Below, one piece after another: positions 14,710 to 24,080 of a stretch of DNA of 64,000 bases. The notes below the pieces were generated by a model. That model did no database searches. It had not been told where the DNA came from and saw nothing but the letters and a program-made list of their open reading frames with translations. The stretch comes from an uncultured Chlorobiaceae bacterium (lineage in GTDB: Bacteria > Bacteroidota > Chlorobiia > Chlorobiales > Chlorobiaceae), in NCBI GenBank assembly GCA_903994635.1, contig CAJEXQ010000009.1, forward strand, positions 23,887 through 87,886, in the 5' to 3' direction. The number at the start of each line of letters is the position of its first letter. Position 1 is the stretch's first letter. The position numbers and the translations under genes were made by a program.

Positions 14710-16098
14710 ATGGAAAAAGATCAGGGTTTTCCTGAATTGGCCCTGTTGAGAGCGACATTTCAGAGTGGGGTGACCCGCGATTTGAAGTGGAGGCGCTCGC
14801 AGTTACGGGCGGTTGATGCCTTTCTCGTTGAGTGTGAAGGGGAGATTGCTGCCGCATTGCATGATGATCTGCGAAAATCTGCAGCAGAGCTGTTTTTAAC
14901 AGAAACAAACTATCTCCGGGGCGAAATTCGCTACGCCTTGAAGCACCTGAAGTTGTGGATGAAGCCTCATCGGGTTTCTGTTGCCTTGGCCTATCAGCCA
15001 GCGAAAGCCTGGTACTCGCGTGAACCTTATGGGGTTGTCCTCATCATGGGGGCATGGAACTACCCGTTGCATCTTTGTCTTGCCCCTCTTGTCAGCGCCA
15101 TTGCGGCGGGTAATTGCGTGATTATCAAACCGTCAGAACTTGCTCCACATACCTCTGCCGTTATTGCTGCAGGGTTGGCGCGATATCTGGACCGGAAGGC
15201 GATTGCGGTGGTCGAAGGTGGAGTGAAGGTGGTCAAGGCTCTGCTTGAGGAGCGATTTAACTATATCTTTTATACTGGTAGTGAGGCGGTTGGTCGGGAG
15301 GTGATGTCTGCTGCCGCAAAGCATCTGACTCCTTTGACGCTGGAGCTTGGGGGAAAATGTCCCTGTATTGTTGATGAACATTCGGACATCAGAGTGGCAG
15401 CGCGTCGAATTGTATGGGCCAAGTTTTTGAATGCGGGCCAGACCTGTCTTGCTCCTGATTATGTTCTTGTTCACGAAACGCGGGAGGCTGAGCTGCTCCG
15501 CTCAATGGAGGAGGCTATCGTAAGTTATTACGGTGATGAGCCCCGTACCAGTCCCGAATATCCTCGTATTGTTAATGCCTTTCATGTCAGACGGCTTGCA
15601 TCGCTTATGGAGGATGCTTCAATCTGGAGTGGGGGAAGTACAAATTCGGATGATTGTTATGTTGCTCCAACCATTCTTTGCGGGGTAACACCAACATCAC
15701 CACTCATGCAGTCAGAGATTTTTGGCCCCTTGCTGCCGGTTATTGCGTATAAAGAGCTTGGTGAGGCGCTCAACATTGTTGCCAGCAAAAAAGAGCCTCT
15801 GGCGATCTACCTTTTCTCTTCTGACCGGTTGGTGCAGGAGCGGGTGGTGAGCGGCTCCCGTTCAGGAGGAGTGTGTATCAACGATTTGCTGTTTCAGGCG
15901 GTGCCTCACGGGCTTCCATTTGGGGGAGTTGGTAGCAGTGGCTTTGGCTGTTATCATGGCCGATTTGGGTTCGAGACCTTTTCCTGGCCGCGAAGTGTTT
16001 TCCATAAAGGGCTCCATCCGGATACAACTTTGCGTTATCCGCCCTACAGCGGCAAAACATTCAGTGTTGTCAGGCGATTGCTCCATTGGTTTGGCTAA
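14710..16098 (+). CDS. Class 3-type aldehyde dehydrogenase
   Basis: A 462-residue NAD(P)-dependent aldehyde dehydrogenase close in length and pattern to class 3/fatty aldehyde enzymes. GAWNYPLHLCL (~115) holds the conserved Asn, FYTGS marks the nucleotide site, LELGGKCP (~213) supplies the general base Glu, and NAGQTCLAP (~246) the nucleophilic Cys. EIFGPLLPV and LPFGGVGSSGFG near the end are also typical. No membrane anchor is visible, so it should be cytosolic. The substrate cannot be deduced. It is a single-gene unit preceded by intergenic DNA. Confidence 0.9.
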   Translation: MEKDQGFPELALLRATFQSGVTRDLKWRRSQLRAVDAFLVECEGEIAAALHDDLRKSAAELFLTETNYLRGEIRYALKHLKLWMKPHRVSVALAYQPAKAWYSREPYGVVLIMGAWNYPLHLCLAPLVSAIAAGNCVIIKPSELAPHTSAVIAAGLARYLDRKAIAVVEGGVKVVKALLEERFNYIFYTGSEAVGREVMSAAAKHLTPLTLELGGKCPCIVDEHSDIRVAARRIVWAKFLNAGQTCLAPDYVLVHETREAELLRSMEEAIVSYYGDEPRTSPEYPRIVNAFHVRRLASLMEDASIWSGGSTNSDDCYVAPTILCGVTPTSPLMQSEIFGPLLPVIAYKELGEALNIVASKKEPLAIYLFSSDRLVQERVVSGSRSGGVCINDLLFQAVPHGLPFGGVGSSGFGCYHGRFGFETFSWPRSVFHKGLHPDTTLRYPPYSGKTFSVVRRLLHWFG

Positions 16099-16150
16099 GC
16101 ACTTATCACCTTGTCATTTCGACGAATGAAGTGAGGAGAAATCTTATAGC
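16097..16150 (+). repeat. Dispersed repeat, half copy of the 3746 element
   Basis: CACTTATCACCTTGTCATTTCG and the following GAGGAGAAATCTTATAGC match 3736-3782, with one mismatch (GAATGAAG for GAACGAAG). The mirrored right arm is absent here. Confidence 0.8.
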
Positions 16151-16193
16151 TTTAATCTTGTCTTGTGAAATGTTGTGACAAAAAGGAGATGCA

Positions 16194-16565
16194 ATGAACT
16201 ATGCAAAAGTGTTTTTCCTGACAATATGTATCTCGTTGATGCTCTGGTCAGGCAACGCGCAGACTGTTATCAAACCTCGGGTAACCTTTGTTGAGCTTGG
16301 CGCGACGTGGTGTACTCCCTGCAAGTTGATGCAGCCGGTGATGCGTTCTCTTGAAAGCAGATATGGAGAGCAGCTCAAGGTGATTTTTTATAATGTCTCC
16401 AGTGCAAAGGAGCGGAGTTATGCGCAACAGTATCATATACGGCTGATTCCGACGCAGGTTTTTCTGGATAGTAACGGGAAGGAGTTTTTCCGTCATGAAG
16501 GATTTTTTCCTGAAACAGAGATTGATAAACTCTTGAGGCAACAAGGGCTCAGCCCGACGAAATAA
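16194..16565 (+). CDS. Exported thioredoxin-like protein
   Basis: 123 residues with an N-terminal signal sequence (hydrophobic 5-20, cleavage probably after GNAQ). The thioredoxin fold follows, with active site WCTPCK (~39-44) and the cis-Pro loop LIPTQVF (~84-90). It acts in the periplasm on disulfides. It lies 13 bases before a CcdA-like gene, and CcdA proteins deliver electrons across the membrane to such thioredoxins, so the two are likely partners in cytochrome c maturation or thiol reduction. AAGGAG precedes the ATG. Confidence 0.85.
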   Translation: MNYAKVFFLTICISLMLWSGNAQTVIKPRVTFVELGATWCTPCKLMQPVMRSLESRYGEQLKVIFYNVSSAKERSYAQQYHIRLIPTQVFLDSNGKEFFRHEGFFPETEIDKLLRQQGLSPTK

Positions 16566-16578
16566 CGGAGAGAAGACT

Positions 16579-17283
16579 ATGCTTGAATCCCTTTTTTCTG
16601 CATTGACGATGGCGCTCAGCGAGAGTTACCTTGTTGCTCTTGCCGCCTCATTTGCCTGGGGGATACTCAGTGTTCTGCTCAGCCCCTGCCATATTTCGGC
16701 CATTCCTCTTGTTATCGGCTATATCAGCAGCCATGGACGGGTAAAGGTGCAACGAACAGTCTCTCTCTCGCTCCTCTTTGCATCCGGCAGTTTGGGTACT
16801 ATCGCTATGATCGGGGTGATCACCGCCTCCATGGGGAGGATGCTTGGTGATACGGGAGTGTGGGGGAACTACGTAATTGCCGGGGTATTTATTGTTATGG
16901 GGCTTTACCTTATGGAGATTATCACCTTGAACTGGCGGGGAATCGTACTCCCCGACGAACAGCGTGGCGGACTCTGGGGAGCTTTTTTATTGGGTCTCCT
17001 TTTTGGCATTGGCCTCGGTCCTTGCACCTTTGCTTTTCTTGCCCCTGTTCTTGGTGTTGTTTTCACTCTTGCATCCGGAGACTGGCTCAAAGCAGTTTTA
17101 CTGATTGGAGCTTTCGGAATTGGTCATGCTGCGGTCATTGCTGTTGCAGGCAGCATGACCAGTCTGGTGCAACATTACCTTGACTGGGCCGGAAAATCTT
17201 CGGCAATGCTCTCTGTCAAGCGAGGTTCTGGTGTTGTGCTGCTTCTGGCAGGGCTCTATTTTCTTTATGCCGCTCTTTTTTAG
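16579..17283 (+). CDS. CcdA/DsbD-like transmembrane thiol-electron carrier
   Basis: 234 residues with six hydrophobic helices. The two redox cysteines lie in LSPCHISAIP (~37) and GLGPCTFAFL (~140), the repeated half-site layout of CcdA. It moves reducing equivalents from cytoplasmic thioredoxin to periplasmic partners. It is co-directional with and 13 bases after the exported thioredoxin-like gene. It is followed directly by a decayed DUF1848 gene. Confidence 0.85.
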   Translation: MLESLFSALTMALSESYLVALAASFAWGILSVLLSPCHISAIPLVIGYISSHGRVKVQRTVSLSLLFASGSLGTIAMIGVITASMGRMLGDTGVWGNYVIAGVFIVMGLYLMEIITLNWRGIVLPDEQRGGLWGAFLLGLLFGIGLGPCTFAFLAPVLGVVFTLASGDWLKAVLLIGAFGIGHAAVIAVAGSMTSLVQHYLDWAGKSSAMLSVKRGSGVVLLLAGLYFLYAALF

Positions 17284-17314
17284 GGGTCAGGTATCAGGCG
17301 CCAACTCTATTGCT

Positions 17315-17877
17315 ATGATTATCAGTGTCAGCCGACGGAGTGATATTCCGCCTTTTACGGCGAGTGGTTTATGAACCGCTTGAGAGCAGGGGAGGCGCTG
17401 GTACGCAATCCCATGCAAAAAAACCAGGTCAGTCGCATTCTGCTTACCCCTGAAACGGTTGATGCCTTTGTCTTCTGGAAAAAAAATCCGACCTCTTTTC
17501 TCCACTGCCTGCCGGAGATACAAGCGCTTGGTTATCCCTTTTATTTTCTCTTTACCCTTACCCCTTACGATGCAACGCTGGAGCCAGGTGTACCGCAAAC
17601 AGAGAAGAGGTTGGAGGTATTCAGGAGGTTGTCGGAGTTGATTGGGGCTGAAAATGTTACTTGCCCGCACGGCTGCATCTACTGCTATGCGGTCTCAACC
17701 ACAGCCAAAGCCCTGATGGCCCACCAGCGCTTTGATCCCTTGTCGCCCCTGCTGTGCGACACGTTGCCGGGAGATGAGATCATTACAACGGCGGCGGTTC
17801 GAAAGCGCGGGGTAGCAAGAGCGGCAGAACCGGTTCTGGCATTACAGCAGGGTGAACTGTGGCCTCAGAGAGGCTAA
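17315..17877 (+). pseudogene. DUF1848 family protein, frameshifted and internally deleted
   Basis: The start MIISVSRRSDIPPF is typical of DUF1848 but the frame then stops (SGL). One additional T in the run at 17353-17356 would restore GEWFMNRLRAGEALVRNP, which is open in the next frame from 17371. QVSRILLTPE, FWKKNP and FTLTPYDATLEP follow normally. After LIGAENV the sequence jumps to the C-terminal CPHGCIYCYA segment, so ~100 central residues are missing. The CxxxCxxC at the end recalls Fe-S ligands. The gene is not functional as it stands. Confidence 0.75.
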
Positions 17878-17904
17878 TCTAAGCGGGGATTATTTTTGCA
17901 TCAA

Positions 17905-18107
17905 GCTTCACGAAAAATTCGGGTTTTGATGCGTGCACGGTGGCTGCAAACCGACGGTGTTAGCCTGTTCTATCAGCAGGTTAATTTCGTCATCATGACG
18001 CGTGTCGTCAAGTTGTGAGCCATAGAGCCAGATGGGCGCACTCGTTCACGCTATTGTGCGGCAGGTGGTGACGATGGTGTTGATTTAGTCTGCTGTCAAG
18101 CGCATGG
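17905..18107 (-). pseudogene. MntA-type nucleotidyltransferase, degraded copy
   Basis: On the minus strand MRLTAD, stop, INTIVTTCRTIA, stop, then LYGSQLDDTRH align with the better copy at 19639-19942. The GS...DxD motif has become GSQLDDTRHDDEIN. Two in-frame stops prevent expression. It is the older of two MNT antitoxin relics here. The flanking 17878-18351 gap holds nothing else but the triplicated segment at 18225. Confidence 0.6.
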
Positions 18108-18224
18108 CGATTTGTTCTCTTGAAAGAAAACGCCACAGCGTGTTCGTGAGTGCGCATTGCGTTTTATATTCTACAGGGCTCCGAATGGCTTTTATGAATC
18201 AAGATAAAAGATCAAGCCAGCACC

Positions 18225-18300
18225 GTTCTATTTTTCATCATACTCAAAGTTGCAGCAAAGAGTATTTCTCTTAATGAATTTAGAGGTAAGCCGACAATTC
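18225..18300 (-). repeat. Triplicated small-ORF relic, copy 1
   Basis: The minus strand reads PLNSLREILFAATL and is the counterpart of PLKSLRKRLFAAALKL at about 20030-20110. It follows the same spacing behind the MNT relic as in that copy. Confidence 0.5.
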
Positions 18301-18351
18301 GACAGAATCAGGCGGGTGATGGAGCTTTTACCACCACCCACAAGACGGTTT

Positions 18352-18690
18352 TTAATCCATCAGCACAGATGCCAGTGCCTGTCCTTTATCTGCCCCATGC
18401 TCAACGGCGACAGCAAAAATATAGACACCAGCTTTCCATGTTTGCGTTCCGATAGGTATCACATTGATGAGATAAAAACCGGGGAAAACTCCTGCCGTGA
18501 CAGAAGTGATATTGACCAAAGCCCCACCAGGGCCGACGATCAAAGGATTTGCTTTAAAATTGGCCGCTGTAAGCCCACTGACTGGCACCCCATTAACATC
18601 GGTTACGGACGCGATGATATAATTGGGTTGACGGTTCCCCGGAGCAGCTATTGTGTCTTCGGAGAATGCTGTTACAATTAATCTTGCCAT
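18352..18690 (-). CDS. Hypothetical protein with Ig-like beta-sandwich character
   Basis: 112 residues, with start ATGGCAAG preceded by AAGGAGAC at a good spacing. VTDVNGVPVSGLTAANF and the later GVFPGFYLINVIP suggest a small immunoglobulin-like or carboxypeptidase-regulatory-like fold rich in beta strands. There is no signal peptide. The family is not recognised. It sits between toxin-antitoxin relics and may be mobile cargo; the clear ribosome binding site argues that it is a real gene. Confidence 0.5.
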   Translation of the reverse strand: MARLIVTAFSEDTIAAPGNRQPNYIIASVTDVNGVPVSGLTAANFKANPLIVGPGGALVNITSVTAGVFPGFYLINVIPIGTQTWKAGVYIFAVAVEHGADKGQALASVLMD

Positions 18691-19106
18691 ACGTTTTGTC
18701 TCCTTATAGAGTTAAGAGCTGGTATCTTTTTATTGGTAAGGCAACCCTCCAGCTACAAAGTTACCTTACCTTCATCCTGTAACACGGCAGTAAAGGAAGC
18801 GTCTTTTCACTTCGGAATCATCATTCGTTAGCCGCATACTCACGGAATCTCGGTAAAATTTTTGCTTTTTACAAAAAAATCTCACTTGTACAGGTGCTTG
18901 AAAAGCTTAGAAAAATTAATGGCTCTCTTCTCAAACTCGATAATTACATTGAAAAGGGAGATTTTTTATCCAAGCCAATCGCTCTGCTTTTCATCTGCGC
19001 GCAAAGCTGCGGCAAAGAGTATTTCGGTTCTCAATACTGCGCCGGTGCTTTCCCAACGTCCACCTAAATTCCGCTGCACCAATTCGCGCTTGAGGCCGGT
19101 TCAGTT
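18691..19106. other. Intergenic stretch with the third relic (18955-19020)
   Basis: The minus strand around 18955-19020 reads EILFAAALRADEKQSDW, similar to the other two copies at 18225 and 20030. Bases 18890-18950 on the plus strand read VLEKLRKINGSLLKLDNYIEKGD, which looks coding but has no start and no clear continuation. Nothing else is recognisable. Confidence 0.4.
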
Positions 19107-19642
19107 TCATTCCGTAATCAGGTAAAACTCTTCAGAAAAATCGGGACTATGGGGGCATATCCCCAGCTCTTGTTCACAGTATATGATAAAGCGTCGGGCG
19201 ATCTGGTAGAGGGTGCTTGTCAGGGTCTGTAGTGTGTTGAAGTGGTCAGCAACTTCATCATAGCTGATTTCGTAGTCATGGGTGGCCAGATTTCTTGCCG
19301 TTTGGGCCACTTGCCACTTTTCAACAGAACGAATGACCTGTTTTTTTTCAAAGATAGCCAGCACTTTGATGAAGCTGTCCGCCTGTTCACCCGAGAGCAA
19401 CAGGCTGTGGCGCATGGCTGAGCCCAGCGTGTCCTGAAGTTTGGCAAAGCGTTCATTGATTGTGGACAAGGCTTCGAAAAGGTCGTTGTTTTTTTTGCAG
19501 AATCAGCACTGAGCCGGTGAGTGGCCAATTCAATGGTTCTTTGCGATGCGTCGAGGAAGTAAACGCAGCGTTGGATCGCCTCGAGCAGGTTGGCCAGATG
19601 CTGTTTTTCTGGAAATAATAGTTCAGATGTTGATGACTTCAT
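19107..19642 (-). pseudogene. HepT-type HEPN toxin, frameshifted
   Basis: Start MKSSTSELLFPEKQH at 19642; the frame is right up to SADSAKK and then slips at a run of eight A (19489-19496). One more A would give KNNDLFEALSTINERF, which continues in the next frame to 19107. The C-terminal part holds RNLATHDY, the RX4HXY catalytic motif of HEPN RNases of the HepT family. HepT toxins are inactivated by MntA-mediated AMPylation of that Tyr. The start overlaps the MNT gene by ATGA. The slip could be decay, a sequencing error in a homopolymer, or ribosomal frameshifting. Confidence 0.75.
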
Positions 19643-19942
19643 GTCGTGATTTCCAGTAGTTTTGCTTCAGCGCGAGCAATGGAGAGAAACGGATTTTCGG
19701 GGGCACCGGGGTTTTTCACCAACAGATCAACAGGAAGGCTGAGCGTTTGTTCCAACCGGGTTTTGATTCGTGCACGGAGCAGCAAACTGACGGTGTCTGC
19801 CGGTTCGATCAGCAGATCAATATCGCCACCATGACGTGTGTCGTCCAGCCGTGAGCCGTAGAGCAAGACAAGGGCACTCGCTCCCGCTACGGTGCGGCCA
19901 AGTGGTGACGATGGTGTTAATTTGGTCCGTTGTCAAGCGCTT
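19639..19942 (-). pseudogene. MntA-type nucleotidyltransferase antitoxin, frameshifted
   Basis: An intact 75-codon frame carries LYGSRLDDTRHGGDIDLLIEP, that is, the GSX9-10DXD site of minimal nucleotidyltransferases, and ends EITT with an ATGA overlap to hepT. The upstream segment RLTTDQINTIVTT lies in another frame; comparison with the relic at 17905 points to one extra G near 19907 (TTGGCC against TGCC). The start codon (ATGCGCTTG in the relic) is also changed to AAGCGCTTG. The HepT/MntA pair is therefore dead on both sides unless both shifts are sequencing errors. Confidence 0.7.
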
Positions 19943-20019
19943 GGTGTATTGGGTCTGTTGTCGTGCCCCTACGGGCTGCGATGTTCTTTTCATAAGGACC
20001 AAAATACCTTCCAAGATAA

Positions 20020-20149
20020 AAGATTTTTTTTCATTCAGGTAATCGCTTTCGTTTCCATCCAGTTTCAAAGCCGCTGCAAAGAGTCTTTTCCTCAATGATT
20101 TCAGAGGGTAGCCGACAACATCACTTTGCAAGATAATAGGCAATAACAA
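20020..20149 (-). repeat. Triplicated small-ORF relic, copy 3 (longest)
   Basis: The minus strand reads MLLPIILQSDVVGYPLKSLR then KRLFAAALKLDGNESDYL, and runs on into the MNT relic. Two shorter counterparts are at 18225 and 18955. The protein of origin is not recognised. Confidence 0.4.
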
Positions 20150-20619
20150 AGTTTTACAAACTACAATAACAAGGGCGATTGGCAGGTGTGCCGCGCTTTG
20201 TCGGGCGCGGCGAAGATGCTGAGCGGATTATTCACACCATGAAACTGGGCAAAAACGATATTTGCGAAATAAACCCGTTTCTTATCCCTGTACCAACCCT
20301 GTGGAACACCCGTGAACGGTCACAATATACCATGCGGTTACAATCCCTGTGGTCGGGATGGCGAGAAGAGGTACTTGCACTTTTTCCACCAGCGCCTGGA
20401 CTTCTGCAGAGCGCTATGTTGTGGGGTGTATGGTTGATGGGGGAGTTATGAAAAGTCTGTAACGAATGCTCAAAGAGTTATCGAGGAGTGGGTCGAAACC
20501 GCTAATTCTCCTGGGAGGCCGGTACCGGAACCAAAGGGGCGGCTGATGTATGCTTGACGTGCTGTATTCAGCATGGTAAGGGTCGGTTGAAGCAGCTTAC
20601 AAAAACGTTGTCTGCAGCC
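20150..20619 (+). other. Intergenic stretch with a doubtful 90-codon frame
   Basis: An open frame at 20179-20451 (MKLGKNDICEINPFLIPVPT from an inner ATG at 20239) has no recognisable domain, no good ribosome binding site and lies in relic-rich DNA. It may be a remnant. I see no other signal before the end of cydC. Confidence 0.2.
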
Positions 20620-22344
20620 TCACCCCACGATCTCCACCGTGTGTTGCAACTCCCACATCCTGCGATAAAGCCCATTCCCGGCCATCAACTCTCCATGCTT
20701 GCCCTGCTCCACAATCTTGCCCTTCTCAAGCACAAGAATCCGGTCATACTGTTCCATCGTCTTTAACCGGTGGGTAATTGTTATCAGCGTTTTGCCCGCA
20801 CTGATAGCGTCCAGTGTCTGGGTTACCTCTCTCTCCGTCATGCCGTCGAGGTTGGCGGTTGCTTCATCAAGAATCATGATGGGGGCACTTTGCAGCAGGA
20901 CGCGAGCGATGGCGATGCGTTGGCGCTCTCCTCCGCTGAGTTTCATGCCGTGCTGGCCGCACCATTCGTTGAGCTTTGAGGTGAAGTGGCTGAGCCCGGC
21001 GGCGGTGAGCGCTTTTTTGAGATCGTCGTCGGTGGCTTCCGGAGCGGCAAGGGTCAGGTTTTCGCGGATGGTTTCAGCGAAGAGGTAGGTTTTTTGCGAA
21101 ACGAGGGCGATGTTGCGGCGCAGCTCTTCAGGATCAAAGAGATTGATGTTGTTCCCGCCAATGGAGATACCTCCTTCGCTGCTGTTCCAGAAGCGCATGA
21201 AGAGCGAGGTGATGGTCGATTTTCCAGCGCCGCTCGGGCCGACGATGGCGATGTGCTCTCCCGGAAGAACGGTGAAGGTGAGGAGGTCAACTGCTTTTGC
21301 TGCGCTGCCGGGGTAGGTGAAGCTGAGTTTCTCGACCTTGATCGCATAGTCTGTCGGAAAGGGCAGGGGGGAGATCGGGGAGACGGTCTCCGGCTTGGCA
21401 TCAAGGATTTCAAAGAGGCGCTCTCCCGCGTGCTGGTCGGCTTCGAGGTGCTTGAGGGTGGATGGCAGCGGGAGAAAAGGCTCAAACGAGGCCATTACTG
21501 CGAGAGTAATGACGGTGAGTGAAATCCCGTTAACCGCGCCGGTGGAGATGGAGGGAATGAGTGCCCAGAGAATGGCGATGAGGGCGCCGTTCATGAGGAG
21601 GCCTGTGAGCGATTCGTGCAGCCCTTCAATGATGGCGTTTTTTCTCTGGAGCTGGAGCTTGCCGCATTCGGCGCTCTGCATGGCGGCGAGGTGTGTCGGA
21701 AGTTTACCGTAAAGTTGCAGCTCTCCAATGCCCTGGAAGAGGTCAAGCGCCAGCACCTGTTGCTCCGCCTTGTAGTTCATGATGCCGACTGCGATACCTC
21801 GGCTCAACTGTTTGGTGAGGATCGGCACGCCGATGCCTGCAAGAGTGTGGAAACAGAGAATGAGCAGCGCTGCTTGCAGGGAGTAGGCACCGAGAAGAAA
21901 CCACATGAGCGCGGCCACAAGCAGGGCGGTGAGCGGCGGGCCGAGTACCCTGGTGTAGATGTTTTCGAGGCTCTGGATGTCGTCAACAACCCGTTGGAGC
22001 AGGTCGCCGCTCTTGAAGTGCATGAGGCGTGCCGGTGCGAGGGGCTCAATGGCATCGTAAAACCAGAGTCGCAGTTTTGCGAGAATTTTGAAGGTGATAT
22101 TGTGGGAGATGAGCCGTTCTGCGTATCGGAAGACTCCCCGCGCAAGGCCGAAAAAGCGTACACCGACGATGCCAAGTTGCAGCGTCACCATCGGGGGTTG
22201 CAGAGCAGCCTTGGCGATAATGTAGGCGGAGGTCATCAGGAGGCCGATGCCGCTGCCGGTGGTGGCAAAGCCGATGAGTGCTGCGAGGGCCATCCACAAG
22301 AAGTATGGTTTGACCAGTCCTGTCAAGCGAAATAAGGTTTTCAT
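20620..22344 (-). CDS. cydC: Thiol reductant ABC exporter subunit CydC
   Basis: A 574-residue half-transporter with six N-terminal helices and a C-terminal ATPase: Walker A GPSGAGKST (~372), signature LSGGERQRIA (~487), Walker B IMILDEATAN and the switch His in ITITHR. CydDC exports cysteine and glutathione and is needed for cytochrome bd and c assembly. The ATG at 22344 is fixed by the ATGA overlap with cydD; the longer frame reaching 22422 lies inside cydD. A diverged fragment of a related gene occurs at 63403-63500. The cydAB genes are not in the window. Confidence 0.88.
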   Translation of the reverse strand: MKTLFRLTGLVKPYFLWMALAALIGFATTGSGIGLLMTSAYIIAKAALQPPMVTLQLGIVGVRFFGLARGVFRYAERLISHNITFKILAKLRLWFYDAIEPLAPARLMHFKSGDLLQRVVDDIQSLENIYTRVLGPPLTALLVAALMWFLLGAYSLQAALLILCFHTLAGIGVPILTKQLSRGIAVGIMNYKAEQQVLALDLFQGIGELQLYGKLPTHLAAMQSAECGKLQLQRKNAIIEGLHESLTGLLMNGALIAILWALIPSISTGAVNGISLTVITLAVMASFEPFLPLPSTLKHLEADQHAGERLFEILDAKPETVSPISPLPFPTDYAIKVEKLSFTYPGSAAKAVDLLTFTVLPGEHIAIVGPSGAGKSTITSLFMRFWNSSEGGISIGGNNINLFDPEELRRNIALVSQKTYLFAETIRENLTLAAPEATDDDLKKALTAAGLSHFTSKLNEWCGQHGMKLSGGERQRIAIARVLLQSAPIMILDEATANLDGMTEREVTQTLDAISAGKTLITITHRLKTMEQYDRILVLEKGKIVEQGKHGELMAGNGLYRRMWELQHTVEIVG

Positions 22345-24080
22345 GATTGTCTCTCCTGTTGCAGAAGCAGGCTGTCGTGGTAAAAGCCTCCGTTGGCGAT
22401 CAGCTCCTCGTGGGTTCCGCACTGGGTGATTTTCCCCCCGCTGACCACAATGATCTGTTCGGCTGAGCGTATGGTTTCGAGACGGTGGGCAATGATGACC
22501 GTGGTTCTCCCTCTCATCAGCTCCTGGATGGAGCGGCGCAGGGCGGCTTCGAGTTCAGGGTCGGTGTGCGAGGTTGGTTCGTCGAGAACCAGCAGCGGGG
22601 CGTTTTTCAGGAAGGCGCGGGCAAGTGCTACCCGTTGCGCCTCTCCTCCGCTCAGCCGTGCGCCCTCTTCGCCGATCATGGTCTCAAGTCCATCGGGCAG
22701 CGTTTTGATAAAGCTGGTGAGGCCAGTCTTTTTCAGAGCGTGCTCCATCTCCTCTGCTGAAGCCTCCGGTCGCGCAAGGAGGATATTCTCCCTCAGTGTA
22801 GCGTTGAAGAGGTAGGGGTGCTGCGGAACCCAGGAAATCTGGCGATGCCACTCCTCAAGCGGGATGTCATGAATCGGGTTGCCGTCAATGGTGATGCATC
22901 CTGCACCGGGCTCCTGAAAGCGGAGAAGCAGGTTGATCAGGGTACTTTTTCCCGCACCGCTCGGCCCAATGATGGCTGTGGTTTTTCCGGCAGGAATGGT
23001 GGCATTGATCCCCTCAAGCGCTGGCTGCGATCCTCCGGGATAGGTATAGCTCACATTACTGAAGAGAATTGGCCTCTTTCCGGCGCTCTCCTGCACGGCA
23101 AAGGCAGGCTTCTGCACAGAAACAGGGGTGCTTTGATCGAGGATGGCAAAGATCTCTTTTGAGGCACTGACCCCCTCCATTCCGGCATGAAATTTTGTGC
23201 CGAGCTGGCGCAGCGGAAGGTAGAAATCGGGGGTAAGTATCAGCACAAAAAGCGCGTGCTGAAAGGTAAGCTGACCAGCCATAAGCCGGAGCCCGATACC
23301 GACAGCAATAATGGCGGTGCCGATAGTACCCACCAGCTCAAGTGTCAGGGAGGAGAGAAATGCCACTTTCAGCATGCGCATGGTGGCGTTGCGGAAAGTT
23401 TCGCCCGACTCTTCGATGGCATCGTGCTGCCGTTTGCTCTGCGCAAAGAGTTTCAGGGTTGGCAAACCTTGCAGCACATCAAGGAAAAAGCCGCTCATCC
23501 GGCTCATGGTTTTCCACTGCTTTTCAGTCATGGCGCTGGCCGATTTCCCGATCAGAATCATAAAGAGGGGGATAAGGGGTGCGGTGCCGAGCAAAATACC
23601 ACCGGAGATCGGGTCGCCGGGCAGGATGGTGCCAGCAATAAGGAGCGGCGTGAAGAGGGCAAAAAAGATCTGAGGGATGTACTGGCTGTAGTAGGCATCG
23701 AGCGCTTCAACCCCCTTCAGGAGAGTAGTGCTGAGCCGTCCGCTTTGTACCGATTTGGCATAGATCGGCCCGAGCGCACCGACCGTGCTGGTGAGCCGGG
23801 TGAACACTTTCTCGCGAATGATCAGCGTGCCACGGTTCGCTTCAGTATGGGAGAACCAGTTGAAGACCATGCGCAAAGTGCTGAAGAGCGCAAAGAGGCT
23901 GAGCGGCAGGATGAGTTTCTCCATACTGCTCCTCTGGATAAAGGCGCTGTCGATCACCTGGCTGAGGTTGTAAGCCTGGGCAACCAGCATTCCTGCGGCA
24001 AGGATTCCCGATATGATCGAACCGATAAACGGCCTCCGTTCTTCTTTAAGCAACTGAAAAAGGCGCCGGTCAATATTCAT
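22341..24080 (-). CDS. cydD: Thiol reductant ABC exporter subunit CydD
   Basis: A 579-residue half-transporter with N-terminal membrane helices and an ATPase domain: Walker A GPSGAGKST (~370), signature LSGGEAQRVALAR, Walker B LLVLDEPTSHTD and the His switch IIAHR. It pairs with the gene overlapping its stop codon by ATGA to form the heterodimeric CydDC exporter. It is first in the operon; ~250 bases upstream hold no convincing gene. Confidence 0.88.
   Translation of the reverse strand: MNIDRRLFQLLKEERRPFIGSIISGILAAGMLVAQAYNLSQVIDSAFIQRSSMEKLILPLSLFALFSTLRMVFNWFSHTEANRGTLIIREKVFTRLTSTVGALGPIYAKSVQSGRLSTTLLKGVEALDAYYSQYIPQIFFALFTPLLIAGTILPGDPISGGILLGTAPLIPLFMILIGKSASAMTEKQWKTMSRMSGFFLDVLQGLPTLKLFAQSKRQHDAIEESGETFRNATMRMLKVAFLSSLTLELVGTIGTAIIAVGIGLRLMAGQLTFQHALFVLILTPDFYLPLRQLGTKFHAGMEGVSASKEIFAILDQSTPVSVQKPAFAVQESAGKRPILFSNVSYTYPGGSQPALEGINATIPAGKTTAIIGPSGAGKSTLINLLLRFQEPGAGCITIDGNPIHDIPLEEWHRQISWVPQHPYLFNATLRENILLARPEASAEEMEHALKKTGLTSFIKTLPDGLETMIGEEGARLSGGEAQRVALARAFLKNAPLLVLDEPTSHTDPELEAALRRSIQELMRGRTTVIIAHRLETIRSAEQIIVVSGGKITQCGTHEELIANGGFYHDSLLLQQERQS

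Noticed and set aside
20179..20451. 90-codon plus-strand frame
   Set aside because: No domain, no good start signal, and located among relics; kept only as a note on the intergenic stretch.
22342..22422. Longer cydC start (extra 26 residues)
   Set aside because: Would lie entirely within cydD; the ATGA overlap at 22341-22344 gives the normal CydC N-terminus.
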